DNA of 17,791 nt from a bacterium (GTDB taxonomy: Bacteria > Patescibacteriota > Minisyncoccia > Phycocordibacterales > VMEP01), in NCBI GenBank assembly GCA_030699625.1, contig JAUYLU010000054.1, positions 1-17,791 on the forward strand. Direction: 5' to 3'. The position numbers and the translations under genes were made by a program. Below, one piece after another: positions 6,191 to 13,450 of this stretch (the stretch's first letter is position 1; the number at the start of each line of letters is the position of its first letter). Under the pieces are notes generated by a model that saw only the letters and a list, made by a program, of their open reading frames with translations, was not told where the DNA came from and ran no database searches.

Positions 6191-7873
6191 CTAAAGTTCC
6201 ACCACCCGCCGTACCTCGTCGAGCGAGGTGATGCCGACGAGCACTTTCAAGACGCCGTCCTCGGCCATGTCGGGAATCTGTTGGGGGAGCGCCGCTTTTT
6301 TGATTTCTCGCTCGGAAGGATTTTCAGTGATGATTTTTTCCACCGCCTCGTCCATCATGATGGCCTCGAAGAGGCCGATGCGCCCTTTGTAGCCGGTGCC
6401 GCCGCACTTCACGCACCCCAGCCCGGCCGCGTAAACCTTCCGCTCCTTCGGCACATCGTTCACCGCGGCGAGCTTCTCTTCTTTCATGCGGGCGAGCGTC
6501 TTCTCGACGATTTCCTTCTCGGCGCCGGCGAGCTCGATTTCTTTCCTGCAGAACGGGCAGAGCTTGCGCACGAGACGTTGGGCGATGGCGACGTTCAGGG
6601 CCGAGCTGATGACTTTCGGATTTACCCCGAGGTCGATGAGGCGCGGAATCGCCCCCGCCGCGGTGTTGGTGTGGAGCGTCGAGAAGACGAGGTGACCGGT
6701 GAGCGCGGAATTGATGGCGATCTTCGCCGTCTCGCCGTCCCTGATTTCGCCCACCATGAGGATGTCCGGGTCCTGGCGGAGCGCCGAGCGGAGCCCCTCG
6801 AGGAAGGTGTAGCCCTTCTTCTCGTCGGTCTGCGTCTGGACGATGCCCTGGAGATGGTATTCGACGGGGTCTTCGATGGTGATGATTTTCACGCCGGGCG
6901 TGTAGACCTTGCGGAGGAAGGCGTAGAGCGTGGTGGTCTTGCCCGAGCCGGTGGGGCCGGTGGTGAGAATGATGCCGTTCGGCTTCCCGATCTCGCGTTC
7001 GAGAAGCTTCATGAGCTTTTCGGAAATGCCGAGCGATTCGAAGGGAACGGCGATGGCTTTGGGATTCAGGATGCGGAGCACGATCGATTCGCCGTAAGCG
7101 CCCGGCACGAACGAAACGCGCACTTCGATCTCTTCGGCGGCATAGCGGATGCTGAAGCGGCCGTCCTGCCCGGTGTCCTTGACGTTCAGTTTCAACTGCG
7201 AGAGGAGTTTGAGGCGTGAATTCAAAAGATGGTAGGTGTCGAAGTCGAAGTGCATGACGTCGATGAGCACGCCGTCGAGGCGGAAGCGCAGGCGCACCCT
7301 CCCGTCCTCCGGCTCGATGTGCACGTCGGAAGCGTCGGTGCCGATGGCGCCGCCCACGACGATCTCGAGCATGCGCGAAATCTTGTGCCCCTTCTCTCCC
7401 TTCATGGTCGCCTCGACGGTCTCTTTGATGGAAGCGACGTCCTTTATTTTCTCTGCCATCTCCTTGAGCGCCTCTTCGGCGATGTCGAGGATTCCCGACT
7501 TCGTTTCAGAAGCGTACGAAACTTCCTTGTAACGAGACCAGGCGCGCTCGAGGCTCCGCTTCGAGGCCATGTAGAGGTAGGGGACGAACTTCTTCGATTT
7601 CAATTCCTCGAGCATGAGCGAGACGCCGTCGCGGTTCGGGGCGAGGAGGGCGACATAAAGCTCGCGGCCCACCGCCTTGAAAGCGGCCATGCCGAGCTTG
7701 CGCGCTTCCGCTTCGGGAATGGCCTTGAGCCCTTCGGTCTCGATGGAGACCGTCGAGAGGTCGATGTAGGGGATGCCGTATTTGTCCGAAAGCGTTTGGA
7801 CGAGCTCTTCCTCCTCTTTTTCGCGGAGCTCCTCGAGTCGTTTGTCGTCTTTTTCTCCGGCGAGCATTATCAT
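6191..7873 (-). CDS. pilB: Type IV pilus assembly ATPase, PilB/GspE family
   Basis: The 560-residue protein has a charged N-terminus and a GspE/PilB N-terminal domain (about 20-115). The ATPase core carries DASDVHIEP (180-188), Walker A GPTGSGKTTT (306-315), the Asp box TIEDPVEYH (332-340), Walker B ILMVGEIRD (371-379) and the His box TGHLVFSTLHTN (392-403). Four cysteines (439, 442, 487, 490) form the zinc site of extension ATPases and argue against PilT. Such hexamers power pilin polymerisation at the inner face of the membrane. No pilC, pilM or pilD is in the window, but a protein with a prepilin-like N-terminus is encoded at 9272. TATACT lies 7 nt before the ATG at 7873. A second in-frame ATG at 7867 is possible. 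Confidence 0.93.
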   Translation of the reverse strand: MIMLAGEKDDKRLEELREKEEEELVQTLSDKYGIPYIDLSTVSIETEGLKAIPEAEARKLGMAAFKAVGRELYVALLAPNRDGVSLMLEELKSKKFVPYLYMASKRSLERAWSRYKEVSYASETKSGILDIAEEALKEMAEKIKDVASIKETVEATMKGEKGHKISRMLEIVVGGAIGTDASDVHIEPEDGRVRLRFRLDGVLIDVMHFDFDTYHLLNSRLKLLSQLKLNVKDTGQDGRFSIRYAAEEIEVRVSFVPGAYGESIVLRILNPKAIAVPFESLGISEKLMKLLEREIGKPNGIILTTGPTGSGKTTTLYAFLRKVYTPGVKIITIEDPVEYHLQGIVQTQTDEKKGYTFLEGLRSALRQDPDILMVGEIRDGETAKIAINSALTGHLVFSTLHTNTAAGAIPRLIDLGVNPKVISSALNVAIAQRLVRKLCPFCRKEIELAGAEKEIVEKTLARMKEEKLAAVNDVPKERKVYAAGLGCVKCGGTGYKGRIGLFEAIMMDEAVEKIITENPSEREIKKAALPQQIPDMAEDGVLKVLVGITSLDEVRRVVEL

Positions 7874-7880
7874 GATTAAA

Positions 7881-7886
7881 AGTATA
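7881..7886 (-). promoter_or_regulatory. -10 box of pilB (leaderless arrangement)
   Basis: TATACT on the minus strand, followed by TTTAATC and the ATG at 7873. There is no Shine-Dalgarno and no clear -35 box. Confidence 0.5.
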
Positions 7887-7951
7887 CCGCATCTGCAAAA
7901 AAACCTTGTTTTACAACGTTTTATCGCTCCATGGGCGAGGCCTGCAATGGC

Positions 7952-7980
7952 TTGACTTTTGTATTTGAATGTGATATAAG
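7952..7980 (+). promoter_or_regulatory. Sigma-70-type promoter of the lipoprotein gene
   Basis: TTGACT (7952-7957), a 17-bp spacer and TATAAG (7975-7980). The predicted leader is about 55 nt and ends in the strong Shine-Dalgarno AAGGAGG (8032-8038). Confidence 0.75.
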
Positions 7981-8042
7981 TTAATCAGATTCAAAACTGC
8001 GCTATCTTCCAACCGTTTTACATTTCCCTTGAAGGAGGGCAG

Positions 8043-8867
8043 ATGAAGTTCGTCAAAACAGCAACGACGTTCGCAGTGTTCGCGGCAGTCGCGTTCCTCT
8101 CGGGGTGCGCGACGAACGGCTACCTGCCGGCTTCCCAGCCGCAGCAGCCGGTGGTCATCCAGCAGACGGCAGCACAGCAACAGCCATGGCTCTTCAATGG
8201 GGCGACGGCCAAGACAGACGACAAGCTCAAGCTGTGCAAAGTCATCTTCGCCGACAAGACGGAGGCCGTGTTCAAGAACACGACTTGCGCCGAGCTCATG
8301 GCGAAGCACAACGGCAACGGTAATGGGAACGGAAACGGCGGAGACGACGACGTCAAGGTGGTCTACGTCAATGCGCCGGCCCAGCAACCTGCCGTCGTGC
8401 AAGCGGCGGCGTCGCAGCAGCAAGTATCGACAACTGCAACATCGTTGTCGGGAGATCCGCTTGTGAGGAGTGGCGTTGGCGCTGGAGTAGGCGCTCTCGT
8501 CGGTTTGGGTGCCAATGCGCTCGCCGGCGGTAACCGCGACAATCGCAAAAAGGCGGTGTTCGGCGGTGGCGTTCTCGGGTTCTTGGTGGGACTTTTCACG
8601 TCCCCGTCGTCTCCGGCGCAAACGGTCGCCGCGCCGGGGTACGGGTATGGCGGCGCGCCTGCATACGGCGGCGGCGGTTACTACCCGGTGCCCTCGCCGT
8701 ATCCCTACGGGCATGGCGGCGGGTACGGCGGTCACTGGAGCGCCGCGCATCTCTTGCAGATGCGCGGCGGTCAGCTCTACCGCGAAGGCGTCAACCTGGA
8801 AGTCGCGGACTGCGGCCGCTTCACCGGCGACTGGTACAGCCAGCGCTGCCAGCGTCTCGTCCGTTGA
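8043..8867 (+). CDS. Predicted lipoprotein with Gly-rich hydrophobic segment and Gly/Tyr/Pro-rich region
   Basis: The 274-residue protein starts MKFVKTATTFAVFAAVAFLSGC, a lipoprotein signal peptide with lipobox LSGC and lipidated Cys22. A Gln-rich linker follows, then a small domain with two Cys (about 60-90), a Gly/Asn stretch (GNGNGNGNGG) and another Gln/Ala-rich linker. Residues about 145-185 are glycine-zipper-like (GVGAGVGALVGLGANALAGG and GGGVLGFLVGLF), split by a basic turn. A Tyr/Gly/Pro-rich region comes next, then a C-terminal part with two Cys (VADCGRF and SQRCQRL). Glycine-zipper lipoproteins of SmpA/Slp type are known in envelopes, but no precise family is recognised. It has its own promoter, Shine-Dalgarno and terminator, and is the first of three consecutive predicted surface-protein genes. 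Confidence 0.8.
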   Translation: MKFVKTATTFAVFAAVAFLSGCATNGYLPASQPQQPVVIQQTAAQQQPWLFNGATAKTDDKLKLCKVIFADKTEAVFKNTTCAELMAKHNGNGNGNGNGGDDDVKVVYVNAPAQQPAVVQAAASQQQVSTTATSLSGDPLVRSGVGAGVGALVGLGANALAGGNRDNRKKAVFGGGVLGFLVGLFTSPSSPAQTVAAPGYGYGGAPAYGGGGYYPVPSPYPYGHGGGYGGHWSAAHLLQMRGGQLYREGVNLEVADCGRFTGDWYSQRCQRLVR

Positions 8868-8881
8868 GCGCGCACTGCGCC

Positions 8882-8922
8882 AAGGCGGTTCAAGCTTTAT
8901 GCTTGAACCGCCTTTTTCTTTT
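8882..8922 (+). terminator. Rho-independent terminator of the lipoprotein gene
   Basis: AAGGCGGTTCAAGC (8882-8895) pairs perfectly with 8901-8914 around TTTAT, ending in a T-rich tract. It is one of the strongest terminators in the window. Confidence 0.9.
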
Positions 8923-8924
8923 GC

Positions 8925-8959
8925 CACTATGGCTCACGCGAAGCGTGAACGCCATAGTG
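8925..8959. repeat. Perfectly paired palindromic hairpin directly after a terminator
   Basis: CACTATGGC (8925-8933) pairs with GCCATAGTG (8951-8959). TCACGC pairs with GCGTGA inside it, with a GAA loop and a 2-nt bulge. There is no T-run, so it is not an ordinary terminator. It lies 3 nt after the previous element, as REP-type or cruciform elements often do. Confidence 0.6.
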
Positions 8960-9030
8960 AGCATCCCGCTTTAATTTTCCAGAAATAATTTTTACTGATT
9001 GCTTTTTAAGTTAAACCAGAATGTTTTCTT

Positions 9031-9166
9031 GCAGGGCGCGTGTGCGGAGAGCACGTGCCTTATGGGCGAAGCGCCCTGCCGCACTGGAACAAAGAAAATT
9101 AAGGCGGGGATGGCCCTGCAATCGCGTTGTAAAAATAATGTATTTTTATCGTCTTTTTATACAGAG
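9031..9166 (+). other. Structured non-coding stretch with two competing pairings
   Basis: The 8868-9271 gap holds no convincing gene. GCAGGGCGC (9031-9039) pairs with GCGCCCTGC (9071-9079), enclosing a small GTGC-GGAGA-GCAC hairpin. Its first seven bases can instead pair with GCCCTGC at 9113-9119. A terminator follows at 9167. This could be a short independent RNA or an attenuator-like leader, but no good promoter was found upstream. Confidence 0.3.
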
Positions 9167-9193
9167 TTCGGCGGAGCATGCCGAAATTTTTTT
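9167..9193 (+). terminator. Rho-independent terminator with no gene directly upstream
   Basis: TTCGGC (9167-9172) pairs with GCCGAA (9180-9185), followed by A and at least seven T. It sits upstream of the 9205 promoter, so it ends a transcript from the non-coding 8960-9166 region or stops read-through. Confidence 0.65.
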
Positions 9194-9204
9194 GCCATTC
9201 TGCA

Positions 9205-9233
9205 TTGACAAGACTTGCTCTCTGTGGTACGGA
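9205..9233 (+). promoter_or_regulatory. Probable promoter of the prepilin-like gene
   Basis: A perfect TTGACA (9205-9210) is followed after 17 bp by the poor -10 box TACGGA. An alternative, TATGGT, lies 6 bp further on. The poor -10 suggests a weak or activator-dependent promoter. Confidence 0.35.
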
Positions 9234-9271
9234 TATGGTCAGTTCAACTCTCTTCCGAAAGGAGAAGTTAA

Positions 9272-10606
9272 GTGAAGAAGCTCTTTGTAAGACAAAGGGG
9301 CGTTAGCCTTTGGGAGGGAGTGATTATCGTTTCCCTCACGGCAATAGTCATTCTTGCACCGCTCATCTTTTTCCCCGGTCTGCGCTTTTGGGAAAATGTC
9401 GCGGGTCCGCAGGAAATCGGCACGGCGATAAGAAGCGACCTTCCTCAGCTCGAAAAAAGCCTCGGGGACATCGCAACCTCGCTGCAAACACTCGTGGACA
9501 GGGAGAATGAGAAAGCCGCCCGCGAAGCCGCTGAAAAGGAAGCGACCGAGAAAAAGGCCGCGGAAGAAAAGGCGGCGCAAGAAAAAGCCGCTGCCGAAGA
9601 GAAGGCCCGCAGGAAAAAAGGGGCAGCCCAAAAACCGCCTGCGACGCAAGTGCGGGCGGAAACAGGGCCCCCAAAGATGTTCGCGACGAAGGAAGCGTGC
9701 TACGAGGCGCTCCGCGTGACGAGGAACTTCTCGTATTATGAACCGAGGTTCTTCTCATGGAAAAACAAAAATCCTGTCGACGGCACGTCGAAAATAGTTG
9801 CCCCGATCGAGGCGGATCGCTGCGTGCGGATGCTCACTACATCCGGTATACAGTGGGTCGTACAACGGGAGGGGACGCTCTTTCGATGGCATGCGGTGAA
9901 CGGAGCGATTTCGTCTCCGGTGCCGTACGCGCGCGACGATTGCGGGAATCCCGTGGACGACATTGACCCGAAAGGCTCGATGAGGCCCACGGCAGATGCT
10001 CCCAAAGTCTCGGTGACGCTCGTGGCCAATCCGACGACGGTCCCGTCCGGCGGTTCCACCGTGCTCACGTGGGTTGCGCAGAATGCGCTTTCCTGCGCGG
10101 CGTCGGTGGATTGGACGGGGGAGAAGAGCCCTCTTGGAGGAAGCGAGGTGGTCAAAAATCTCGTGGGCTCCAACAAGCTTTTTGCCATCACGTGCAATGA
10201 TGCGGCTGGCAATCAGGCAGTCGCGCACACGCCGGTCGGAGTCGAGTTCAAGGCCTCGGCGACGGAGCCGGAGTGGAAGCCGTATGTCTTGCCAAAACGG
10301 CCCCGCAAAACGGTCGTGGTGGTGGTGCAGCAAGCGCCCACGCCGCAAGTCGTGTACGCGCCGCAGCCTCAAGTGGCGTACGCACCGGCTCCGATGTATG
10401 GAGCGCCGGTGTATGCCGCTCCGGCGTACGACTATGGCGGGGGAGGGTTCAACCTCAACCTCGCTTATAGCCGGGTGAACATAAATCGGAACTTCACCGT
10501 TCCTGCGGCGGTCGTTACGCCTCCCCGTTCGATCATCGTCAACACCAGGCCGATAGGAGGTGTTATCGGCGCACAACCGCGCGGCATTCGCGTAAATACC
10601 CGCTAA
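9272..10606 (+). CDS. Surface protein with prepilin-like N-terminus, coiled coil and Ig-like domain
   Basis: The GTG at 9272 lies 7 nt after AAAGGAG (9258-9264) and gives 444 residues. The N-terminus MKKLFVRQRGVSLWEGVIIV fits a class III signal: a basic leader, Gly10 at -1, Glu15 at +5, then a hydrophobic helix to about residue 34. A Lys/Glu/Ala-rich coiled coil covers about 75-120. A region with three Cys follows (about 135-235), with a tryptophan-containing WVVQREGTLFRWHAV segment. Next is an Ig-like beta domain (about 244-325, VTLVANPTTVPSGGSTVLTW), typical of Parcubacteria surface proteins. The C-terminus has Pro/Tyr/Ala repeats, a GGGG stretch and a basic Arg/Val tail. A plain signal anchor is the alternative to a pilin-type signal. 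The function is unknown, probably surface or pilus related. Confidence 0.8.
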   Translation: MKKLFVRQRGVSLWEGVIIVSLTAIVILAPLIFFPGLRFWENVAGPQEIGTAIRSDLPQLEKSLGDIATSLQTLVDRENEKAAREAAEKEATEKKAAEEKAAQEKAAAEEKARRKKGAAQKPPATQVRAETGPPKMFATKEACYEALRVTRNFSYYEPRFFSWKNKNPVDGTSKIVAPIEADRCVRMLTTSGIQWVVQREGTLFRWHAVNGAISSPVPYARDDCGNPVDDIDPKGSMRPTADAPKVSVTLVANPTTVPSGGSTVLTWVAQNALSCAASVDWTGEKSPLGGSEVVKNLVGSNKLFAITCNDAAGNQAVAHTPVGVEFKASATEPEWKPYVLPKRPRKTVVVVVQQAPTPQVVYAPQPQVAYAPAPMYGAPVYAAPAYDYGGGGFNLNLAYSRVNINRNFTVPAAVVTPPRSIIVNTRPIGGVIGAQPRGIRVNTR

Positions 10607-10610
10607 GGGG

Positions 10611-10643
10611 ACGGGAGGAGCCATCCTCCTCCCGTGTTTTTTT
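10611..10643 (+). terminator. Rho-independent terminator of the prepilin-like gene
   Basis: ACGGGAGGAG (10611-10620) pairs perfectly with CTCCTCCCGT (10626-10635) around CCATC, followed by G and seven T. Confidence 0.9.
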
Positions 10644-10691
10644 AAGCCCTGAACCACGTTCAGCGTTTAAAAGAGCAGTTCTGTCGTTCTA

Positions 10692-10720
10692 TTGACAATA
10701 AATTATTAAGATTGTATAAT
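10692..10720 (+). promoter_or_regulatory. Perfect consensus sigma-70 promoter of the FN3-repeat protein gene
   Basis: TTGACA (10692-10697), exactly 17 bp, then TATAAT (10715-10720). Both hexamers are perfect. The predicted leader is only about 19 nt and has no Shine-Dalgarno before the ATG at 10746. It is the strongest-looking promoter in the window. Confidence 0.9.
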
Positions 10721-10745
10721 CAAAACGTTAAAAAATCTATCCTTC

Positions 10746-12737
10746 ATGACCACAAGAACTACTGCAAGCATTGCTCTCGGGCTCCTTCTTTGCGTGGGCG
10801 TTTTCGCCGCGCCTGATCTCGCGCAGGCGCAGGCAAGCACCGCTTCGAGCGTGACCTGCAACGGCGCCACGCTCCAAGGAGACGTTACCGTGCAGCCCGC
10901 CGGCGAGACGGTGACGGCGTGGTTCGAGTGGGGGACTTCGGGCTCGTTCGGCAACACGACCGCGCAGCAAACGTTCACCTCGACGGGCCAAATGCAGCTC
11001 TTCAGCCAGCCCATCTCTGGTCTTTCGGAAAACACGACGTACTCCTATCGCGCCGTAGCGTCATCGCCTTCGAACGGCACCGCATTCGGCGGTACGCTTA
11101 CCTTCACCACTCCTTCGTGCGGAGGGGGAGGCGGGACCAACATCCCTACCGCGACCACCAATCCCGCCACGAACGTCACCCAGAACTTCGCCACTTTAAA
11201 CGGCTTCGCGAGCGGGAACGGCGGCAACGCGAACGCCTGGTTCGAGTGGGGCACGTCGCAGTCGCTCGGCAACGCCACTCCCCAGCAGTTCATGGGGAGC
11301 ACGGGTTCGAGCTACAGCCACACGCTCACCCTCCTCTCGCCGAACACCACCTACTACTACCGCGCGGTGGCGCAGGGCGGAACGAACAACCAGCTCGTGC
11401 AGGGGAACATCCAGAGCTTCACCACTTCCTTTAGCGGGCAAGTGGGGACGCAGGTGTTCGTGAACACGAACAGCGCGACCGGCGTGAACGATACCTTTGC
11501 CGTCCTGAACGGCTACGTCGACCCGGCGGGCACCACGGTCTCGCGCTGGTTCGAGTGGGGGACGGGCGGCGGCCTCGGCAACACGACCATTAAGCTCCAA
11601 CAGAGCGGCGCCTCCGTGTTCAGCCAGGCCATCTCCGGCCTCGTCCCGAACACCACCTACTATTTCCGCGCGGTGGCCCAGAACCAGTCCGGCCAGCAGT
11701 TCTTCGGGAACATCCTCACCTTCACCACCACCGGCTTCGGCCAGCAAGTGAGCACAAATCTTCAGGCGACGACGCTCCTCGCCACGAACGTGGGGCAAAC
11801 TTCCGCGCGCCTGAACGGCCTCGCCATCCAGAACCAGAATTTCAATCAGAACTTCAACTATAACTACAATTATTCCGGGAACACCTGCTACGTGAACGGC
11901 GCGTACGTGCCGTGCACTACCGCGACGGGCGGGTATGCGCAGGTCTCCGGCTACTTCGAGTGGGGCTCGACCCAGTCGCTCGGGAACATCACCCCGTCCC
12001 AGACGATCGGAAGCGCGCCGTCGCTCGCCTTCTTTCACAGCCTCTTCGGCCTAACGCCCTCCGCCACCTACTATTACCGCGCGGTGGTGACCGACGGCGT
12101 AAACACCGCCCGCGGGAGCATCGTCTCCTTCACCACCGGTACCCAGACCGTCACGGTGACTCCGCCGCCTTCGAGGACCACCGTCATCGTCGGCGGCACG
12201 GGGAAGCCCGCCCTCGTCGCGCTCTCGATCGACCGGAACGGCGCGTGCAATCTCCGCCTTTCCTCGGCCGAGTACGTCATCACCTATAAGAACATTTCGG
12301 GCAAACTCCTGAAGGACGTCGCCATCCGCATCGTCCTCCCCGAGGAGCTCGCATTCCTCGATACAAGCCGCGGTTCCTATACTGACAACGACCGTACCGT
12401 CGTCATCGCCCTCGGGACGCTCGCCCCGAACGAGGAGGGCACTGTCCGCGTCCGTGGCGAGGTGATACGGAGCGCCGTCATCGGCAAGACCACCGTGACG
12501 ACGGTCTACCTCGTCGACACCGACTCGGCGACCGGGGCGCAGGAAGAAGTGGTCGCGTATTCGCTCAACCCCATCTGCGAAGGCGGGGTCGGCCAGAGCG
12601 CGGCCTCCTTCTTCGGCGGCGCGGGATTCCTTCCCGATTCGCTCATCGAATGGCTCATCCTCATTCTCCTCATCTTTGCCCTGGTCGCCCTCGCCCGGTA
12701 CATGTACGGCGAGCGGCGAGCCCCCGACACCGTTTAA
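10746..12737 (+). CDS. FN3-repeat cell-surface protein with C-terminal membrane anchor
   Basis: The 663-residue protein has a signal peptide (cleavage probably after AQA, residue 30) and four fibronectin-III-like repeats (about 32-122, 131-227, 235-328 and 337-464). Each repeat holds an (W/Y)FEWG string, a later NTTYYYRAVA-type strand and a TFTT-type end. Repeat 4 is interrupted by an Asn/Tyr-rich insert (about 361-398) with two Cys. A DUF11-like beta domain follows (about 488-608, YVITYKNISGKLLKDVAI), then a single membrane helix (about 633-652) and a short cytoplasmic tail (RYMYGERRAPDTV). The layout suggests a membrane-anchored stalk or adhesin projecting from the cell. It is transcribed alone from a consensus promoter and ends in its own terminator, so it is probably abundant. 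The ligand is unknown. Confidence 0.88.
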   Translation: MTTRTTASIALGLLLCVGVFAAPDLAQAQASTASSVTCNGATLQGDVTVQPAGETVTAWFEWGTSGSFGNTTAQQTFTSTGQMQLFSQPISGLSENTTYSYRAVASSPSNGTAFGGTLTFTTPSCGGGGGTNIPTATTNPATNVTQNFATLNGFASGNGGNANAWFEWGTSQSLGNATPQQFMGSTGSSYSHTLTLLSPNTTYYYRAVAQGGTNNQLVQGNIQSFTTSFSGQVGTQVFVNTNSATGVNDTFAVLNGYVDPAGTTVSRWFEWGTGGGLGNTTIKLQQSGASVFSQAISGLVPNTTYYFRAVAQNQSGQQFFGNILTFTTTGFGQQVSTNLQATTLLATNVGQTSARLNGLAIQNQNFNQNFNYNYNYSGNTCYVNGAYVPCTTATGGYAQVSGYFEWGSTQSLGNITPSQTIGSAPSLAFFHSLFGLTPSATYYYRAVVTDGVNTARGSIVSFTTGTQTVTVTPPPSRTTVIVGGTGKPALVALSIDRNGACNLRLSSAEYVITYKNISGKLLKDVAIRIVLPEELAFLDTSRGSYTDNDRTVVIALGTLAPNEEGTVRVRGEVIRSAVIGKTTVTTVYLVDTDSATGAQEEVVAYSLNPICEGGVGQSAASFFGGAGFLPDSLIEWLILILLIFALVALARYMYGERRAPDTV

Positions 12738-12755
12738 ACCAAGAAACTAAGAAAA

Positions 12756-12812
12756 GAAAAGCGCTCTGTGAGATAGGCAAAGCCGCCATCTCACGGGGCG
12801 CTTTTCGTTTGT
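12756..12812 (+). terminator. Long terminator hairpin after the FN3-repeat protein gene
   Basis: AAAAGCGC (12757-12764) pairs with GCGCTTTT (12798-12805). TGTGAGAT pairs with ATCTCACG inside, separated by a 2x2 internal loop. The apical loop is 13 nt. The A-rich and T-rich ends could let it work in both directions. Confidence 0.75.
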
Positions 12813-12837
12813 GCTAAAATTCGGGGACTCGTCCCGT

Positions 12838-12866
12838 CTGCCTGTGCGTGTTCGCACGCAGACAGG
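12838..12866. repeat. Palindromic intergenic repeat, copy 1
   Basis: CTGCCTGTGCGTGT, three variable bases (TCG), then CACGCAGACAGG. It folds as CCTG-TGCGTG with CACGCA-GA-CAGG. It is identical to the copy at 17439-17467 outside the three loop bases. An extended -10-like TGTGC-TAAAAT (12811-12820) lies just upstream. Confidence 0.8.
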
Positions 12867-12949
12867 TTAGAAGTTCACTTGACGTTTGTTCTAAACTAAA
12901 GTTTTCGGGCGACGTCGCCTCGCGGCTTCTTTAATGGTAAAAGTACTGT

Positions 12950-13450
12950 ATGCGCCGAACTTCTAACCGGGTGAAAACCCGCTCCGCGCGCCACACGGAA
13001 GGCCTCTCGAGGAGTCTCCGCGACACCGCCGCCATCGCCGAAGGGACGCTCGAGACGCTCTCGAAAAAGGAGCGCCGCGGCGCGCTCGTCATCGTTTGCT
13101 CGGGGAATCTCGGCTCCGGAAAGACCGCCTTCGTGGCCGCCCTCGCGAAAGCGTTCGGAGTGCGCGAGCGGGTGGCGAGCCCCACGTTCGTGCTCATGAA
13201 AATCTATGAGCTTCCGAAGCGCGCGCAGGCGCGCTACGGCCTTGCTCGCCTCGTCCACATCGACGCGTATCGCTTCGACAAACCGGAGGAGCTCTTCGCC
13301 CTCGGCTTCAGGGCCCTCGCGCGCGATCCCCTGAACCTCATCGTCATCGAGTGGGGCGAGCGGGTAAAAGAACTCCTTCCCAAAGGGTTCGCGCACCTCC
13401 ATTTCAATTTCATCGACGAGAAGACGCGCGCCATTGTCCACGCCCGATGA
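12950..13450 (+). CDS. tsaE: tRNA threonylcarbamoyladenosine biosynthesis ATPase TsaE
   Basis: The 166-residue P-loop protein has Walker A GNLGSGKT (52-59), the SPTF motif (77-80), HIDAYRF (103-109) and IEWGER (133-138), the full TsaE set. TsaE works with TsaB and TsaD to place threonylcarbamoyl on A37 of ANN-decoding tRNAs, and its ATPase cycle resets the complex. The first 25 residues are basic and longer than usual, so a later start is conceivable, but no good alternative Met is near. TAAAAG ends 6 nt before the ATG and there is no Shine-Dalgarno. Its stop overlaps the polA start in ATGA (13447-13450), which indicates co-transcription and translational coupling. Confidence 0.93.
   Translation: MRRTSNRVKTRSARHTEGLSRSLRDTAAIAEGTLETLSKKERRGALVIVCSGNLGSGKTAFVAALAKAFGVRERVASPTFVLMKIYELPKRAQARYGLARLVHIDAYRFDKPEELFALGFRALARDPLNLIVIEWGERVKELLPKGFAHLHFNFIDEKTRAIVHAR

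Noticed and set aside
5678..7219. A 513-codon plus-strand frame
   Set aside because: It runs through the small membrane protein gene in another frame, through its terminator, and then antisense to pilB. No start signal and no recognisable domain.
7911..8927. A 338-codon minus-strand frame across the lipoprotein gene
   Set aside because: The plus-strand gene has promoter, Shine-Dalgarno, lipobox and terminator. The minus frame has none of these.
8999..9208. A 69-codon plus-strand frame in the 8868-9271 gap
   Set aside because: It crosses two strong hairpins and the terminator at 9167-9193, has no Shine-Dalgarno, and resembles no protein.
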